Part shown: positions 18,582 to 27,201 of the stretch, one piece after another
Position numbering within the stretch: the stretch's first letter is position 1
Layout: every line of letters starts with the position of its first letter
DNA from: Rhodothermus sp.
GTDB lineage: Bacteria > Bacteroidota > Rhodothermia > Rhodothermales > Rhodothermaceae
Assembly (NCBI GenBank): GCA_026989375.1
Contig: JALSJJ010000099.1
Location: 1-64,000, forward strand
Direction: 5' to 3'
Length of the DNA: 64,000 nt
Translations under genes and position numbers: made by a program
The notes under the pieces: model-generated
What the model saw: the letters and a program-made list of their open reading frames with translations, nothing else
What the model was told of the DNA's origin: nothing
Databases searched by the model: none

Positions 18582-18638
18582 ACATGAACGCCCCTTAAGC
18601 GTTAAGGATGGGCTCTTTGCAGACCAGACGGAGTTCAT

Positions 18639-19739
18639 ATGTCCACCCGCAGGGCCATTCTGAACTGCTTCCGCCAGCATCAGCGCTTTGTGCTGACCAC
18701 TCACGTCAAACCCGATGGCGACGCGATTGGCTCGCAGTTGGCACTGGGGCGGTTGCTCCAGAAAATGGGTCGTGAGGTGTACCTGATCAACAGCGATTCC
18801 CCTCCGTCCAATCTGACCTGGATGCCTGGCATTGACCAGATCGAAGTGTTCAGGGGCACGCTGGCCCAGCGCGAACGCATCGATCAGGCCGATGTTATTT
18901 GCGTGCTCGACACGAACGCGTTGGATCGGCTGGGAGACCTGGCCTCGGCCGTCGAGGCCAGTCAGGCCCGTAAGCTGCTCATTGATCATCACACCGCCCC
19001 GGAGAGCTGGTTCGATCTGCAGTACGTACGTGATACCGCCTCTTCCACCGGCGAGTTGGTCTATGAGCTCGTACGAGCTATCGACCCCAACCTGATCGAT
19101 CATGAGCTGGCCACTGCCCTGTACGTGGCCATCATGACCGACACGGGATCGTTTCGTTTCAATACCGTGACGCCAGCAGTTCATCGTATTGTAGCGGATC
19201 TGCTGGAACGCGGACAGCTCAGCACCGAGGCCATCCACAGCGCCATTTTTGACACGCGCACGCCCGAAAGCATGCGCCTGCTGGGCCTAGCCTTGCGCAA
19301 TCTACAGCTTCGCTACGACGGACAGGTGGCCTACATGGTGCTTTCACGACGCATGTTCAATGAAACCGGTGCTTCAACCGAAGACACTGAAGGCTTTATC
19401 AACCACCTGCTATCAATCCGAGGCGTCCGGGTTGCGCTACTGTTCACGGAGATTGAAAAGGGGGTTAAGATCAGCTTTCGCTCAAAAGGCGACTACCATG
19501 TAAACGCCTGGGCTCGGGCTTTCGGAGGTGGGGGGCATCGGAATGCAGCCGGCGCATTTGTGGCAGATGCTTCCCTGGAAGCGCTGGTCGAGGCCGTGAT
19601 GGCCGCTGCTCCCCGCTATCTTCCCCTACTTAATGCATCCGCCATAAAGCGCGCTTCGGGCACCCTTTCATCGGAAGATGCGTCGTATCTTTCAGCACTC
19701 CTGCATCAGAAGTCGCAAGCATCCTCAACAGCGTCATGA
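18639..19739 (+). CDS. nrnA: DHH/DHHA1 nanoRNase / pAp phosphatase
   Basis: Predicted bifunctional enzyme degrading very short RNAs (and often 3'-phosphoadenosine 5'-phosphate). The DHH-domain motifs are complete: THVKPDGDAIGS (Asp26, Asp28), VLDTNALDR (Asp91) and LLIDHHTAP (Asp116-His117-His118), with a later MTDTGSFRF. The C-terminal DHHA1 domain carries the substrate-binding FGGGGHRNAAG. The length of 366 residues is close to the family norm. A GGAG lies just before ATG 18639. The stop overlaps the start of pepA by four bases, so the two genes are translationally coupled. Confidence 0.92.
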   Translation: MSTRRAILNCFRQHQRFVLTTHVKPDGDAIGSQLALGRLLQKMGREVYLINSDSPPSNLTWMPGIDQIEVFRGTLAQRERIDQADVICVLDTNALDRLGDLASAVEASQARKLLIDHHTAPESWFDLQYVRDTASSTGELVYELVRAIDPNLIDHELATALYVAIMTDTGSFRFNTVTPAVHRIVADLLERGQLSTEAIHSAIFDTRTPESMRLLGLALRNLQLRYDGQVAYMVLSRRMFNETGASTEDTEGFINHLLSIRGVRVALLFTEIEKGVKISFRSKGDYHVNAWARAFGGGGHRNAAGAFVADASLEALVEAVMAAAPRYLPLLNASAIKRASGTLSSEDASYLSALLHQKSQASSTAS

Positions 19740-21241
19740 AGGTCTCGGTCACAACAATCCCGCTGGACGAGCTGGATATTGACCTGCTCCTGGTACCTGT
19801 CACGGAAGAAGCCGTCGAAGTAACCTTGAAGGCGCTGAGCGAACAGTTTGGCCCGATCGTGCAACGTGCCGCTGCAGACTTTACCGGAGCGCCGGAGGAG
19901 CTCATCTGGCTATATCCGGAAAGTGGTCGCGCTCGACGCCTGGCGTTGCTGGGCATGGGCCCGTCCGAACGCATTGATCTGGAACAACTGCGGCGCGTGG
20001 CAGCCCGTGGGGCCGAACTGGCTCGCGACCGTCAAGTAGTCACGGCAGCGATCGTACGTCCGCAGCTATCGATCGATCCGGAATCGGCCAGCCAGGCACT
20101 GGTCGAAGGGTTTATGCTGGCCGCTTATCGCTTTACACGGTACAAGACGGACACAAGCAAACTGCGCGATATTGAACGGCTCGTCATCCACGAGACCAGC
20201 GACGATGAAAAGGCCAGCCGGCGAGGGGCTGAGCGCGGCCGCATCATTGCCGAATGCGTGATGACGGCCCGTGACCTGGTCAACCTGTCTCCCGACGAAA
20301 AAACACCCACCAAGTTCGCTCGCCTGATTGAGCAGTCGGCTAAAAAGTACGGCTATGAGGCTGACGTGTGGGATAAAGCGCTGATTGAGGAAGAAGGCAT
20401 GGGCGGCCTGTTAGCCGTCAACCGGGGTAGCCCTGAGCCTCCCACGTTTACCGTCCTAACCTGGCATCCGGAAAACGCGCTGAATGAGCGACCAGTCGTG
20501 CTGGTTGGGAAAGGGGTCGTTTTTGACACAGGGGGCCTGTCGCTCAAGCCCACGAAAGACAGCATGGACTACATGAAGTCCGATATGGCTGGGGCAGCAG
20601 CCGTTGTAGGAGCAATGGAGGCGCTGGCCCGGCTCAAGATTCCGCTGTACGTCGTGGGGCTGATTCCCGCCACCGACAATCGCCCTGGTGAGAATGCCTA
20701 CGTACCCGGTGAGGTGATCCGGATGCATTCGGGGAAGACGGTCGAGGTACTCAACACCGATGCCGAAGGACGACTGATTCTGGCCGACGCTCTGTCGTAC
20801 GCTCGCACCTATCGGCCGATTCTGGTAATCGACCTGGCCACGTTGACCGGTGCTCAGGTGATCGCGCTGGGCACGGAAGTGGCAGCTGTCATGACCAATA
20901 ACACAGAAGGCGCCGAAGAGCGCCTGCGGGCCATGGTCGCTGCTGGCGAGCGCAGCGGGGACCGCGTCCATCCGCTACCGATGTACGATGAATATGCCAA
21001 ACTGCTGGAAAGCGACGTGGCTGACCTGAAAAATATCGGTGGCCGTGAGGCCGGCTCCATCACAGCCGCTAAGTTTCTGGAGCACTTCGTGAACTATCCC
21101 TGGATTCACATCGACATGGCCGGACCGGCCTTCCTTAAAGAATCCAAACCATACCGCCCCAAAGGGGGAACAGGCTTCGGCGTACGCCTCCTGGTCGAGT
21201 TCCTGCGCGACTACGCTTCCCCCCGGCGCTTTTCGAGCTAA
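19736..21241 (+). CDS. pepA: Leucyl aminopeptidase (M17)
   Basis: Cytosolic hexameric dizinc aminopeptidase. The 501-residue product has an N-terminal macro-like domain and the M17 catalytic domain. Metal and active-site motifs are visible: VGKGVVFDTGGLSLKP, MKSDMAGAAAV, VGLIPATDN and the signature NTDAEGRLILADAL. The C-terminal DMAGPAFLKE is typical. The start ATG overlaps the nrnA stop (ATGA). A strong hairpin follows the gene, so nrnA-pepA forms a short operon ending there. Confidence 0.94.
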   Translation: MKVSVTTIPLDELDIDLLLVPVTEEAVEVTLKALSEQFGPIVQRAAADFTGAPEELIWLYPESGRARRLALLGMGPSERIDLEQLRRVAARGAELARDRQVVTAAIVRPQLSIDPESASQALVEGFMLAAYRFTRYKTDTSKLRDIERLVIHETSDDEKASRRGAERGRIIAECVMTARDLVNLSPDEKTPTKFARLIEQSAKKYGYEADVWDKALIEEEGMGGLLAVNRGSPEPPTFTVLTWHPENALNERPVVLVGKGVVFDTGGLSLKPTKDSMDYMKSDMAGAAAVVGAMEALARLKIPLYVVGLIPATDNRPGENAYVPGEVIRMHSGKTVEVLNTDAEGRLILADALSYARTYRPILVIDLATLTGAQVIALGTEVAAVMTNNTEGAEERLRAMVAAGERSGDRVHPLPMYDEYAKLLESDVADLKNIGGREAGSITAAKFLEHFVNYPWIHIDMAGPAFLKESKPYRPKGGTGFGVRLLVEFLRDYASPRRFSS

Positions 21242-21266
21242 GGAGTCTATGGCCGTTTTTCGGCAC

Positions 21267-21312
21267 GCACAAAAGGGGCAACGGGTCCTTCATCCGTTGC
21301 CCCTTTTTGTGC
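21267..21312 (+). terminator. Strong intrinsic terminator after pepA
   Basis: GCACAAAAGGGGCAACGG (21267-21284) pairs with CCGTTGCCCC plus TTTTTGTGC (21294-21312) with a single bulged T. The stem core ends in a run of A on one side and T on the other, so it could act in both directions. Confidence 0.85.
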
Positions 21313-21644
21313 TTCTGGCTACGCGGGCACAACGACCCGCCGCTACGTCGCCTGACGATCTAGATTTTTTTTGAACAAGGAGGTTACACGAAACGACAGG
21401 CGGTGTCTTATGAGGTGAAAGCACGTCCAGGAGACTTGCGTCTGCGGCACGTCCCCGCAAGTCTCAATCACACATGGTGGGGCAGCCGGCGCGGCTCCTG
21501 CTGGGGCCGCGCCGGTTTTTTGTAGGCTGACGCGCCCCATGGCTCCTCAAGAACCTCATAACCTGCATAGCCAACGTTTGCCGAACAACCTGAACGTAAA
21601 CCACCCGTATAAGTGAGCCGGGTAGATATGAAGCATTCGAGGTT
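21313..21644. other. Gene-free stretch with a structured transcript candidate
   Basis: 332 bases between the pepA terminator and the glycosyltransferase at 21645. It contains a perfect AAGGAGGT Shine-Dalgarno sequence at 21377-21384 with no start codon at a usable distance (the nearest GTG in an open frame is at 21402), a 10-bp hairpin at 21431-21465 and an intrinsic terminator at 21486-21521. No conserved protein is visible. Confidence 0.5.
21431..21521 (+). ncRNA. Candidate structured RNA or attenuator: two hairpins plus terminator
   Basis: Hairpin 1 pairs GAGACTTGCG (21431-21440) with CGCAAGTCTC (21456-21465), a perfect 10-bp stem. Hairpin 2 pairs CCGGCGCGGC (21486-21495) with GCCGCGCCGG (21506-21515) and is followed by six T, a textbook intrinsic terminator. 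It ends 124 bases before the glycosyltransferase, so it may be a small RNA 3' end or a leader that attenuates that gene. It does not resemble tmRNA, SRP RNA or a riboswitch class I know. Confidence 0.45.
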
Positions 21645-22688
21645 ATGCAATCGGCACCCGCTGTTTCCGTAATTATTGTTTCCTGGAACGCCCGCCATCT
21701 CCTGGAGCGGTGTCTGCCCTCGGTCGTCGCTACCTGTTATCCCAATTTAGAGATTATTCTGGCTGATAATGGATCTACGGACGGCTCGTCCGAGTGGGTT
21801 GCTGCAACCTTTCCACAGGTGCACATCGTCCGGCACCCGGAAAACTGGGCATTCTGCCGGGGAAATAATGAAGCGATTCCCCACGCACGTGGCCAGTACA
21901 TCGTGCTGCTCAACAACGACGTAGAAGTCCCCTCCGACTGGCTCTGGCCACTGGTTCAACGCATGGAATCTGATCCGGCCATTGGCGCTGTTCAACCCAA
22001 GTTGCGTCAGTACTACCAGCGTACCCACTTTGAATATGCCGGTGCGGCCGGTGGTTTTCTCGACCGATTCGGCTATCCTTTCACGCGCGGTCGGCTTTTT
22101 GATACGGTCGAACCCGATGAAGGGCAGTATGACGATCCGGGTCCCATCTTCTGGGCTACCGGAGCTGCCATCATGCTTCGACGCAAAGCGCTGGATCAGG
22201 TGGGGTTGCTTGATGAGCACTTTGTCTTGCACATGGAGGAAATTGACCTGTGCTGGCGCCTCCAACGTGCTGGCTATCGTATCGAGCTGGTACCTGAAAG
22301 TGTGGTATATCATCTGGGAGGGAGTTCGCTTCCTCCTCATGACCCGCGCAAAACTTACTATAACTTTCGCAATAGCCTGTTGCTACTGTACAAGAATCTT
22401 CCCCCTTCTGAATGGCGCCGCATATTTCCTGCACGCTTCCTCCTTGACGTATTGGCGCTGCTGCGTTTTGCCGTGCTGGGTCGCTGGAAGGACGCCGTTG
22501 CCATTGTGCAGGCCTATCGGGATGCCCATCGCATGCGCCGCTTCTATCACAACCAGCGTCCTGTAAACGGCGAAAGCGTCGTGCTTCCTCCTTATCGAGG
22601 CAGCGTGGCACTTGAATACTTTCTGTTTCGACGCCGGCGTTTTCAGGAGTTGCCTGCGGGGCGTTTTCTTAAGCCGTGGAGGAGGTGA
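21645..22688 (+). CDS. Family 2 glycosyltransferase (rhamnosyltransferase-like)
   Basis: The 347-residue product has a complete GT2 N-terminal domain: VSVIIVSWNARHLLERCL, ILADNGSTDGS, RGNNEAIPHARGQYIVLLN with NNDVEVP as the DxD-like motif, then a GAAIMLRRKAL segment and HMEEIDLCWRL, typical of rhamnosyl- and related transferases. The C-terminal third is amphipathic (around YKNLPPSEWRRIFPARF) and may touch the membrane. It differs from the glycosyltransferase at 11297, with no close similarity by eye. Its last 20 bases overlap the convergent EamA gene. Confidence 0.9.
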   Translation: MQSAPAVSVIIVSWNARHLLERCLPSVVATCYPNLEIILADNGSTDGSSEWVAATFPQVHIVRHPENWAFCRGNNEAIPHARGQYIVLLNNDVEVPSDWLWPLVQRMESDPAIGAVQPKLRQYYQRTHFEYAGAAGGFLDRFGYPFTRGRLFDTVEPDEGQYDDPGPIFWATGAAIMLRRKALDQVGLLDEHFVLHMEEIDLCWRLQRAGYRIELVPESVVYHLGGSSLPPHDPRKTYYNFRNSLLLLYKNLPPSEWRRIFPARFLLDVLALLRFAVLGRWKDAVAIVQAYRDAHRMRRFYHNQRPVNGESVVLPPYRGSVALEYFLFRRRRFQELPAGRFLKPWRR

Positions 22689-23589
22689 GACGTCGGCGTG
22701 CCGTCCGCTGCTCGTACTGCACGGCAAAGGCTATAGCGATCAACACCAGTATCATACCGACCACAGAAAGCCCGGGAGGTGTCTCCGCAAAAAGCAGATA
22801 AGCCAGCAGTGAAGCCCCTACTGGTTCCAGTAGTGAAAGCAGGCCCAGCCAGGCAGCCGGCATATATTTCACACTGTAGTTAAAGGAGCCATGTCCAAGA
22901 ATTTGGGGTCCCAGCGCCATAAGACCACATAGCAGGTAAAAACGCGGACTGTACCCCCAGAGCGGCACCTTCAGCAACAGCGCCGGAATCAGCGCCGTCA
23001 CGGCTGCGGCCAGGTACAGAGGGAAGACATAGGTCAACCAGGAGGCCTGTTGTCGCACGACGCGTCCGATGAGCAAATACAGGCTGATCAGCAGGGCCCC
23101 AGCCAGCGCTAAGGTGTTGCCCAGCAGAGGCTGTGCGCCGGTTTCCAGTTCGGTATGATCGCCCCAGCCGATCAGGGCGGCTCCGATCACCGCCAGACCG
23201 ATGGCCACTACCACCGGAAAGGCCAGCCGCTCGCCCAGTATCCAGAATCCCAGCGCCGCCAGAAAGACCGGACTCATACAGACCAACACCGAGGCACTGG
23301 CTACCGAGGTATAGTAAAGCGATAGGATCCATGCGATAAAGTGCATGCCAAGGAAAACGCCAGCCAGCATGGTGAGTCCAGTCTTCTGGCCGAACAGGCG
23401 ATGGACCCGCAATTTAGGGAGCGCGAATGGTGCCAGCATGACCACAGCCAGCCACGTCCGCCAGACGGCGATGGCCAGACCGGACGCCTCTTCACCAGCC
23501 CAGCGCACCAGAATCGGACTGACTGAGAAGCTGAGCAGCCCCAGCGCCAAGATTGGATAAACGCGAAAGGGTATGTGCCGGTTGGCCAT
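22669..23589 (-). CDS. EamA/DMT-family transporter
   Basis: A 306-residue inner-membrane protein with about ten hydrophobic helices arranged as two EamA repeats, the usual drug/metabolite transporter build. The opening RVYPILALGLLSFSVSPILVR and the second-half segments LLGNTLALAGALLISLYLL and LLSLLEPVGASLLAYLLF fit the family; the LEPVGA turn is its common second-repeat signature. The substrate is unknown. It ends inside the convergent glycosyltransferase and lies just upstream of nothing else on this strand except DUF4293, whose stop is 13 bases before its start. Confidence 0.85.
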   Translation of the reverse strand: MANRHIPFRVYPILALGLLSFSVSPILVRWAGEEASGLAIAVWRTWLAVVMLAPFALPKLRVHRLFGQKTGLTMLAGVFLGMHFIAWILSLYYTSVASASVLVCMSPVFLAALGFWILGERLAFPVVVAIGLAVIGAALIGWGDHTELETGAQPLLGNTLALAGALLISLYLLIGRVVRQQASWLTYVFPLYLAAAVTALIPALLLKVPLWGYSPRFYLLCGLMALGPQILGHGSFNYSVKYMPAAWLGLLSLLEPVGASLLAYLLFAETPPGLSVVGMILVLIAIAFAVQYEQRTARRRLTSSTA

Positions 23590-23602
23590 GTGTTGTCGGC
23601 CC

Positions 23603-24043
23603 TTAACGTAGCCGATCCATCGACCGGATCAGTGCGATGTCACGCTCAATGCCCCGGCGGGCCAGCCACAACAGCAGATAAGCCAGCACAGGCTGCCCGA
23701 TCCATAACACACGATCCCACAGGATACCCTTCTCGGTCCGTACTGCCAGTGTACCATCCAGGTACATCCCTCCAACGTACAGGAGGGCAAGCAACAGCAC
23801 GCCTATCTGTTCCAGGACAACCAGCGTGCGCTGACGCTCTAACTGCTGGTACCGAAAGATGAGGACGATGGCTGCGACAGCCAGCAGCACAGCCAGCCCA
23901 CGCGCAACCGGCCCAATCCAGGCATGAGCCGTTGGTCCCAACAACTGCCAGGGTGCCTGTGCCAGCCCCATCCAGAGCAGCACCAGGCCTGCCAGTAGCA
24001 GATAAAGCGATTGAATTCGCTGGATCATGGTTGGTTGCTGCAT
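23603..24043 (-). CDS. DUF4293 family membrane protein
   Basis: A 146-residue protein with four hydrophobic helices. It matches the Bacteroidota DUF4293 family by its start (MIQRIQSLYLLLAGL, five residues after the first Met) and its C-terminal ERDIALIRSMDRLR, which corresponds to the usual KDE-LVRS-DRLR ending. The function is unknown. A terminator lies just upstream, separating it from the Exb operon; the EamA transporter follows 13 bases downstream, so the two may be co-transcribed. Confidence 0.82.
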   Translation of the reverse strand: MQQPTMIQRIQSLYLLLAGLVLLWMGLAQAPWQLLGPTAHAWIGPVARGLAVLLAVAAIVLIFRYQQLERQRTLVVLEQIGVLLLALLYVGGMYLDGTLAVRTEKGILWDRVLWIGQPVLAYLLLWLARRGIERDIALIRSMDRLR

Positions 24044-24045
24044 AG

Positions 24046-24073
24046 AAAAGCCCCGCTGTACGCAGGGCTTTTT
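24046..24073 (-). terminator. Terminator after the Exb operon
   Basis: AAAAGCCC (24046-24053) pairs with GGGCTTTT (24065-24072) with a small GC inner pairing. Read on the minus strand it follows the exbD gene at 24103 and ends in a T-run, closing the exbB-exbD transcript. Confidence 0.75.
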
Positions 24074-24102
24074 ATGTGGCTTTTGACCTTCAAAAGCGCA
24101 TG

Positions 24103-24561
24103 CTATGAGGCTGGCGCTTCGGGTCGCGCCGAATAGTTGATACGCAGCGTCCCTGCCTCCCGGAGCTCCTGCTGCACATCATAGACCAGCTTCATCCTGG
24201 CGTCCTGATCGATACGAAGCGACACGATCAACTTGGGCTGCTCCAGCAGCTTGTTGTACATGATCGTGCGAATCAAGGTAATATCATCAATCAGCGCATC
24301 GTCGATCTGGACGCGTGTTTCGCCCAGCCGGCCGTCAGGCATCTTGCGGGGACCGATATAGATGTAAGAAAGCAGGCGCTTCTGGTCGATTTTTGTGAGC
24401 GCTTCGGCCCGGGGCAGAAGCGTGCGTACCTGCACCGTTGTCTCCCGCAAAACCGTGCTGACCATAAAAAAGATCAGCAGCATAAAGATAATGTCCGGGA
24501 GCGAAGCTGTCGGAATTCCCTGCTTGGTTTCTGCCTTCTTTTTAAAGTGCTGCGAGGCCAT
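24103..24561 (-). CDS. exbD: ExbD/TolR-family biopolymer transport protein (second copy)
   Basis: A 152-residue single-span protein of the proton-driven motor that energises TonB. After a basic N-terminus the segment IPTASLPDIIFMLLIFFMV carries the conserved Asp (DIIF) in the membrane helix, and the periplasmic remainder is of ExbD/TolR type. Copy one lies 16 bases upstream and differs in its periplasmic domain, so the two probably form a heterodimeric or specialised stator shaft. A terminator follows. Confidence 0.88.
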   Translation of the reverse strand: MASQHFKKKAETKQGIPTASLPDIIFMLLIFFMVSTVLRETTVQVRTLLPRAEALTKIDQKRLLSYIYIGPRKMPDGRLGETRVQIDDALIDDITLIRTIMYNKLLEQPKLIVSLRIDQDARMKLVYDVQQELREAGTLRINYSARPEAPAS

Positions 24562-24577
24562 GGTCTTGGATCGATGC

Positions 24578-25132
24578 TTAGCAGTCCGGTTCGGCTACTG
24601 AAATCTGGGCCGGAATGATTTTGCGAATCTGGTTCTCATCATCCGGTCCCAGCGTAGCCCGATAGGCATTGTAGTTAGGATAACCCAGTTTGCGGGCTTC
24701 GGCATCCCAGAGCTCGAAATAGGCCATCCAGACCTCATCAAGCACCTGGATATAAGTGTTGTAGGAGGTTTCGCAGTCCGTTTTGATCGAGACGACAGCT
24801 TTTTGTGGACTCTCTGCGTAGTTGGGATCAACGCCGTTGTTCGTAATATGCTTTTTCACCTCCGCCCGAATCTGCTGCACCGAAGCCAGCTCATCTTCGA
24901 TCAGTACCTGGCCCTGGGCATTAACCAGGATCTTGAGCATGTTGCGTTCCCGCACCGGCGGCGGTTCCTGATCTTCCTCCAGCTTGGGTGGCAGCGTCAT
25001 CCCAATGCCCGTATCCACATCAATGGTGGTGGTCACCAGAAAGAAAATCAGCAGCAGGAACGCAATGTCAGCCATCGAAGCCGTCGGAATCTCGGCCTCC
25101 TGACGCTTTTTCTTCTTTAGCAGCCCCGCCAT
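24578..25132 (-). CDS. exbD: ExbD/TolR-family biopolymer transport protein (first copy)
   Basis: A 184-residue protein with a lysine-rich start (LLKKKKRQE), IPTASMADIAFLLLIFFLVTT as the membrane helix with its conserved Asp, and a periplasmic domain. The C-terminal tail is longer than usual, with an inserted region (SYNTYIQVLDEVWMAYFELW) rich in aromatic residues, seen in ExbD proteins of Bacteroidota. It stands between the small membrane protein and the second ExbD in one operon, all minus strand. Confidence 0.88.
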   Translation of the reverse strand: MAGLLKKKKRQEAEIPTASMADIAFLLLIFFLVTTTIDVDTGIGMTLPPKLEEDQEPPPVRERNMLKILVNAQGQVLIEDELASVQQIRAEVKKHITNNGVDPNYAESPQKAVVSIKTDCETSYNTYIQVLDEVWMAYFELWDAEARKLGYPNYNAYRATLGPDDENQIRKIIPAQISVAEPDC

Positions 25133-25146
25133 GATCTATCGCCGGT

Positions 25147-25422
25147 TTAGAAGGTAAACATACTCCGCAACCCCGAAAGTAGCAGTGAGACCACGGTTAG
25201 CCCGAACATAACCAGCACCGTAATCACACCGGCCTGCGCCCAGCTTCCCACGGAGAATCCCAGTACCACCATGAGCAGCAGGGGCAACGCCACAATCAGC
25301 ATAGATACCGGACTGATTTTGCCGTAAGTAAGGTTGCGCAGGCCAAAAATTACCTGGGCGATCAACCCCAGCCCCAGTAGAATCAGGGCTGCCCAGATGG
25401 CCAAAGGAACAATGTTTCCCAT
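25147..25422 (-). CDS. Small membrane protein of the Exb operon
   Basis: A 91-residue protein made almost entirely of three hydrophobic helices (ALILLGLGLIAQVIFGL, VSMLIVALPLLLMVVLGF, VITVLVMFGLTVVSLLL). I do not recognise a characterised family. Its position between exbB (41 bases upstream) and exbD (14 bases downstream), on the same strand, makes a subunit or assembly factor of this ExbB-ExbD motor likely; that is inference from context only. Confidence 0.75.
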   Translation of the reverse strand: MGNIVPLAIWAALILLGLGLIAQVIFGLRNLTYGKISPVSMLIVALPLLLMVVLGFSVGSWAQAGVITVLVMFGLTVVSLLLSGLRSMFTF

Positions 25423-25463
25423 ATCTACGCGTTTGCTTTTGCTTCCAAAAAGTTCCGCTCAGC

Positions 25464-26192
25464 TCAGGACTGTTTAGGGGCTTCAGCCTTCTCCTCCGAA
25501 GCCGTCAGCGGACGCCCGGCCTGCATCAGCACCAACGAGTCGATCAGTTCGATCGACGCCTCCTCCATGTCCACTACGATCCGGTCGATCTTTGAGACCG
25601 CATAGTTGTAGAAGAACTGCAGAATGATAGCGGTAATCAGACCGAAAACCGTGGTCAACAAGGCCACCTTGATACCACCGGCCACCAGACTGGGCGAAAT
25701 ATCACCGGCTTGCTCAATGGCATCAAAGGCCTGCACCATACCCACGACCGTTCCAAGGAAGCCGAACATCGGAGCCAACGAAATAAACAGGGACAGCCAG
25801 ACCAAGCCGCGCTCCAGAAAACTCATCTCAATCGACCCATACGAAACAATCGCCTTCTCGACTGCCTCAATGCCCTCATCGGCTCGCAATAGACCAGCCT
25901 GGAAGACCGAAGCCACAGGCCCCCGCGTCTTAGCGCACACCTCCTCAGCCGCCTGAACTCCGCCTTCCTCCAGCGCCTTTTTTACCTGCAGGATAAACTT
26001 ACGCGTATTAATGTCGGCCAGATTTAGCGTGATGATACGTTCGAAGGCGATGGCCAGACCAATAATCAGCGAAACCAGGACCGGCCACATGAAGTCGCCG
26101 CCTTCGTTAAAGCGCTGGACCAGTACATTGATAAATCCTTCGTCTCCGGCGGCAGCCTGAGGCAGCATCAGCAGCAGGCTCAGCAGTTCCAT
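25464..26192 (-). CDS. exbB: MotA/TolQ/ExbB proton channel protein
   Basis: The 242-residue product has an N-terminal hydrophobic stretch, a membrane helix (MWPVLVSLIIGLAIAFERIITL), a cytoplasmic helical region and the ExbB/TolQ pair of helices with GLVWLSLFISLAPMFGFLGTV and VALLTTVFGLITAIILQFF, including the conserved Leu-Gly-Thr-Val turn and Thr residues lining the channel. With two ExbDs it forms the proton-driven motor that would energise the TonB receptors at 48019 and 52680. A strong ribosome site (AAGGAGG, about 8 bases before ATG 26192) precedes it. It heads the operon. Confidence 0.9.
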   Translation of the reverse strand: MELLSLLLMLPQAAAGDEGFINVLVQRFNEGGDFMWPVLVSLIIGLAIAFERIITLNLADINTRKFILQVKKALEEGGVQAAEEVCAKTRGPVASVFQAGLLRADEGIEAVEKAIVSYGSIEMSFLERGLVWLSLFISLAPMFGFLGTVVGMVQAFDAIEQAGDISPSLVAGGIKVALLTTVFGLITAIILQFFYNYAVSKIDRIVVDMEEASIELIDSLVLMQAGRPLTASEEKAEAPKQS

Positions 26193-27201
26193 GGACGGTT
26201 TCCTCCTTCGTTCTGGTTTGTGCTACACACTCTTAATAAATAATGCGGGCTTAGAGTCGCCCGGCGTGCAACGTGGGGCATATTACCGAATTTCTTCCGC
26301 AGAGTCAATCCCGTGAATCCCGTAAACGTTCCCAATCCAGAACAGCAGCTCCCCTCCCCAAACGCAGCATTCGGTAACACTTTGAATCTATTGAGCGATA
26401 AACGGAATAACATGCGCGACGACTAAATAACCGAACGGCCCATGCTGCCTTCAGTAGCATGCCTGACCATTCCCCGTCGGTACCAAAAGCGTAAGACAAC
26501 TCCCTGGTCTCGTAGTACCCACATGAAAGCCGCTTTCTTCCAAAAAATTACGAAATGCCCACCTTAGAAGAGAGTTAGGACGACACACTTTCACAAAAGT
26601 TTCTCCACAATGGGCCATTGCCGTTGCAATACGACACCGTACCGATTAAACCAGTGCCGGACAAAACGCTGCACCAGATTTGCTGCCTGCATCAGCGACG
26701 GAAGCGTATCCAGCGCTATCAATCAGGACACCTTCGGTCCCCAGACACTACGCGATCGCTGTCAGTCACCGGGTAGTACTACCATTGGCCAGTAGAACCT
26801 ACTATTGCTCCAGTCAGGGTGTACCTTCTCACGACCCGCATCGGATCATGATCCTGTAGAATTGCCTGCTACAATTTTGCTGGTGAATGCGGTGCGTTCG
26901 CAAACCTCAGCACAACCCGGGTACGCCTGGACGGTGACCATCACACATACCAGCGTTCCGTGGAGCTCCTTAAGCGTGCGCTACACTATTCACGGATAAA
27001 GCCAACCGCACGGACCTGAGCGCTCGTCAACCGCCCTGCCCTTTCGCCAAGTCCGCCGGACCTCACACGCTGAACGGGCAATGGTATCCACCCCTTCGGT
27101 CTCGACAGCAGCTCTTAGACCCATGCTGATGCCTTCGGAAGCACCTTTCGGGCCTTCATCCTGCCTCGCACAGAACGAGATGGATACCGAAGGAGGACCC
27201 T
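26193..27201. other. ORF-poor region between exbB and the small ORF at 27202
   Basis: About 1 kb with only short frames lacking recognisable similarity. The first 80 bases hold the exbB ribosome site and an AT-rich segment likely to include its promoter, though I find no exact TAnnTTTG box. A frame around 26880-26998 (ending in VRYTIHG) looks vaguely like the end of a secreted protein but has no start. The stretch could be decayed coding sequence. Confidence 0.45.

Noticed and set aside
21402-21524. Short GTG-initiated frame across the two hairpins
   Set aside because: The distance from the Shine-Dalgarno (17 bases) is too long and codons run through the terminator.
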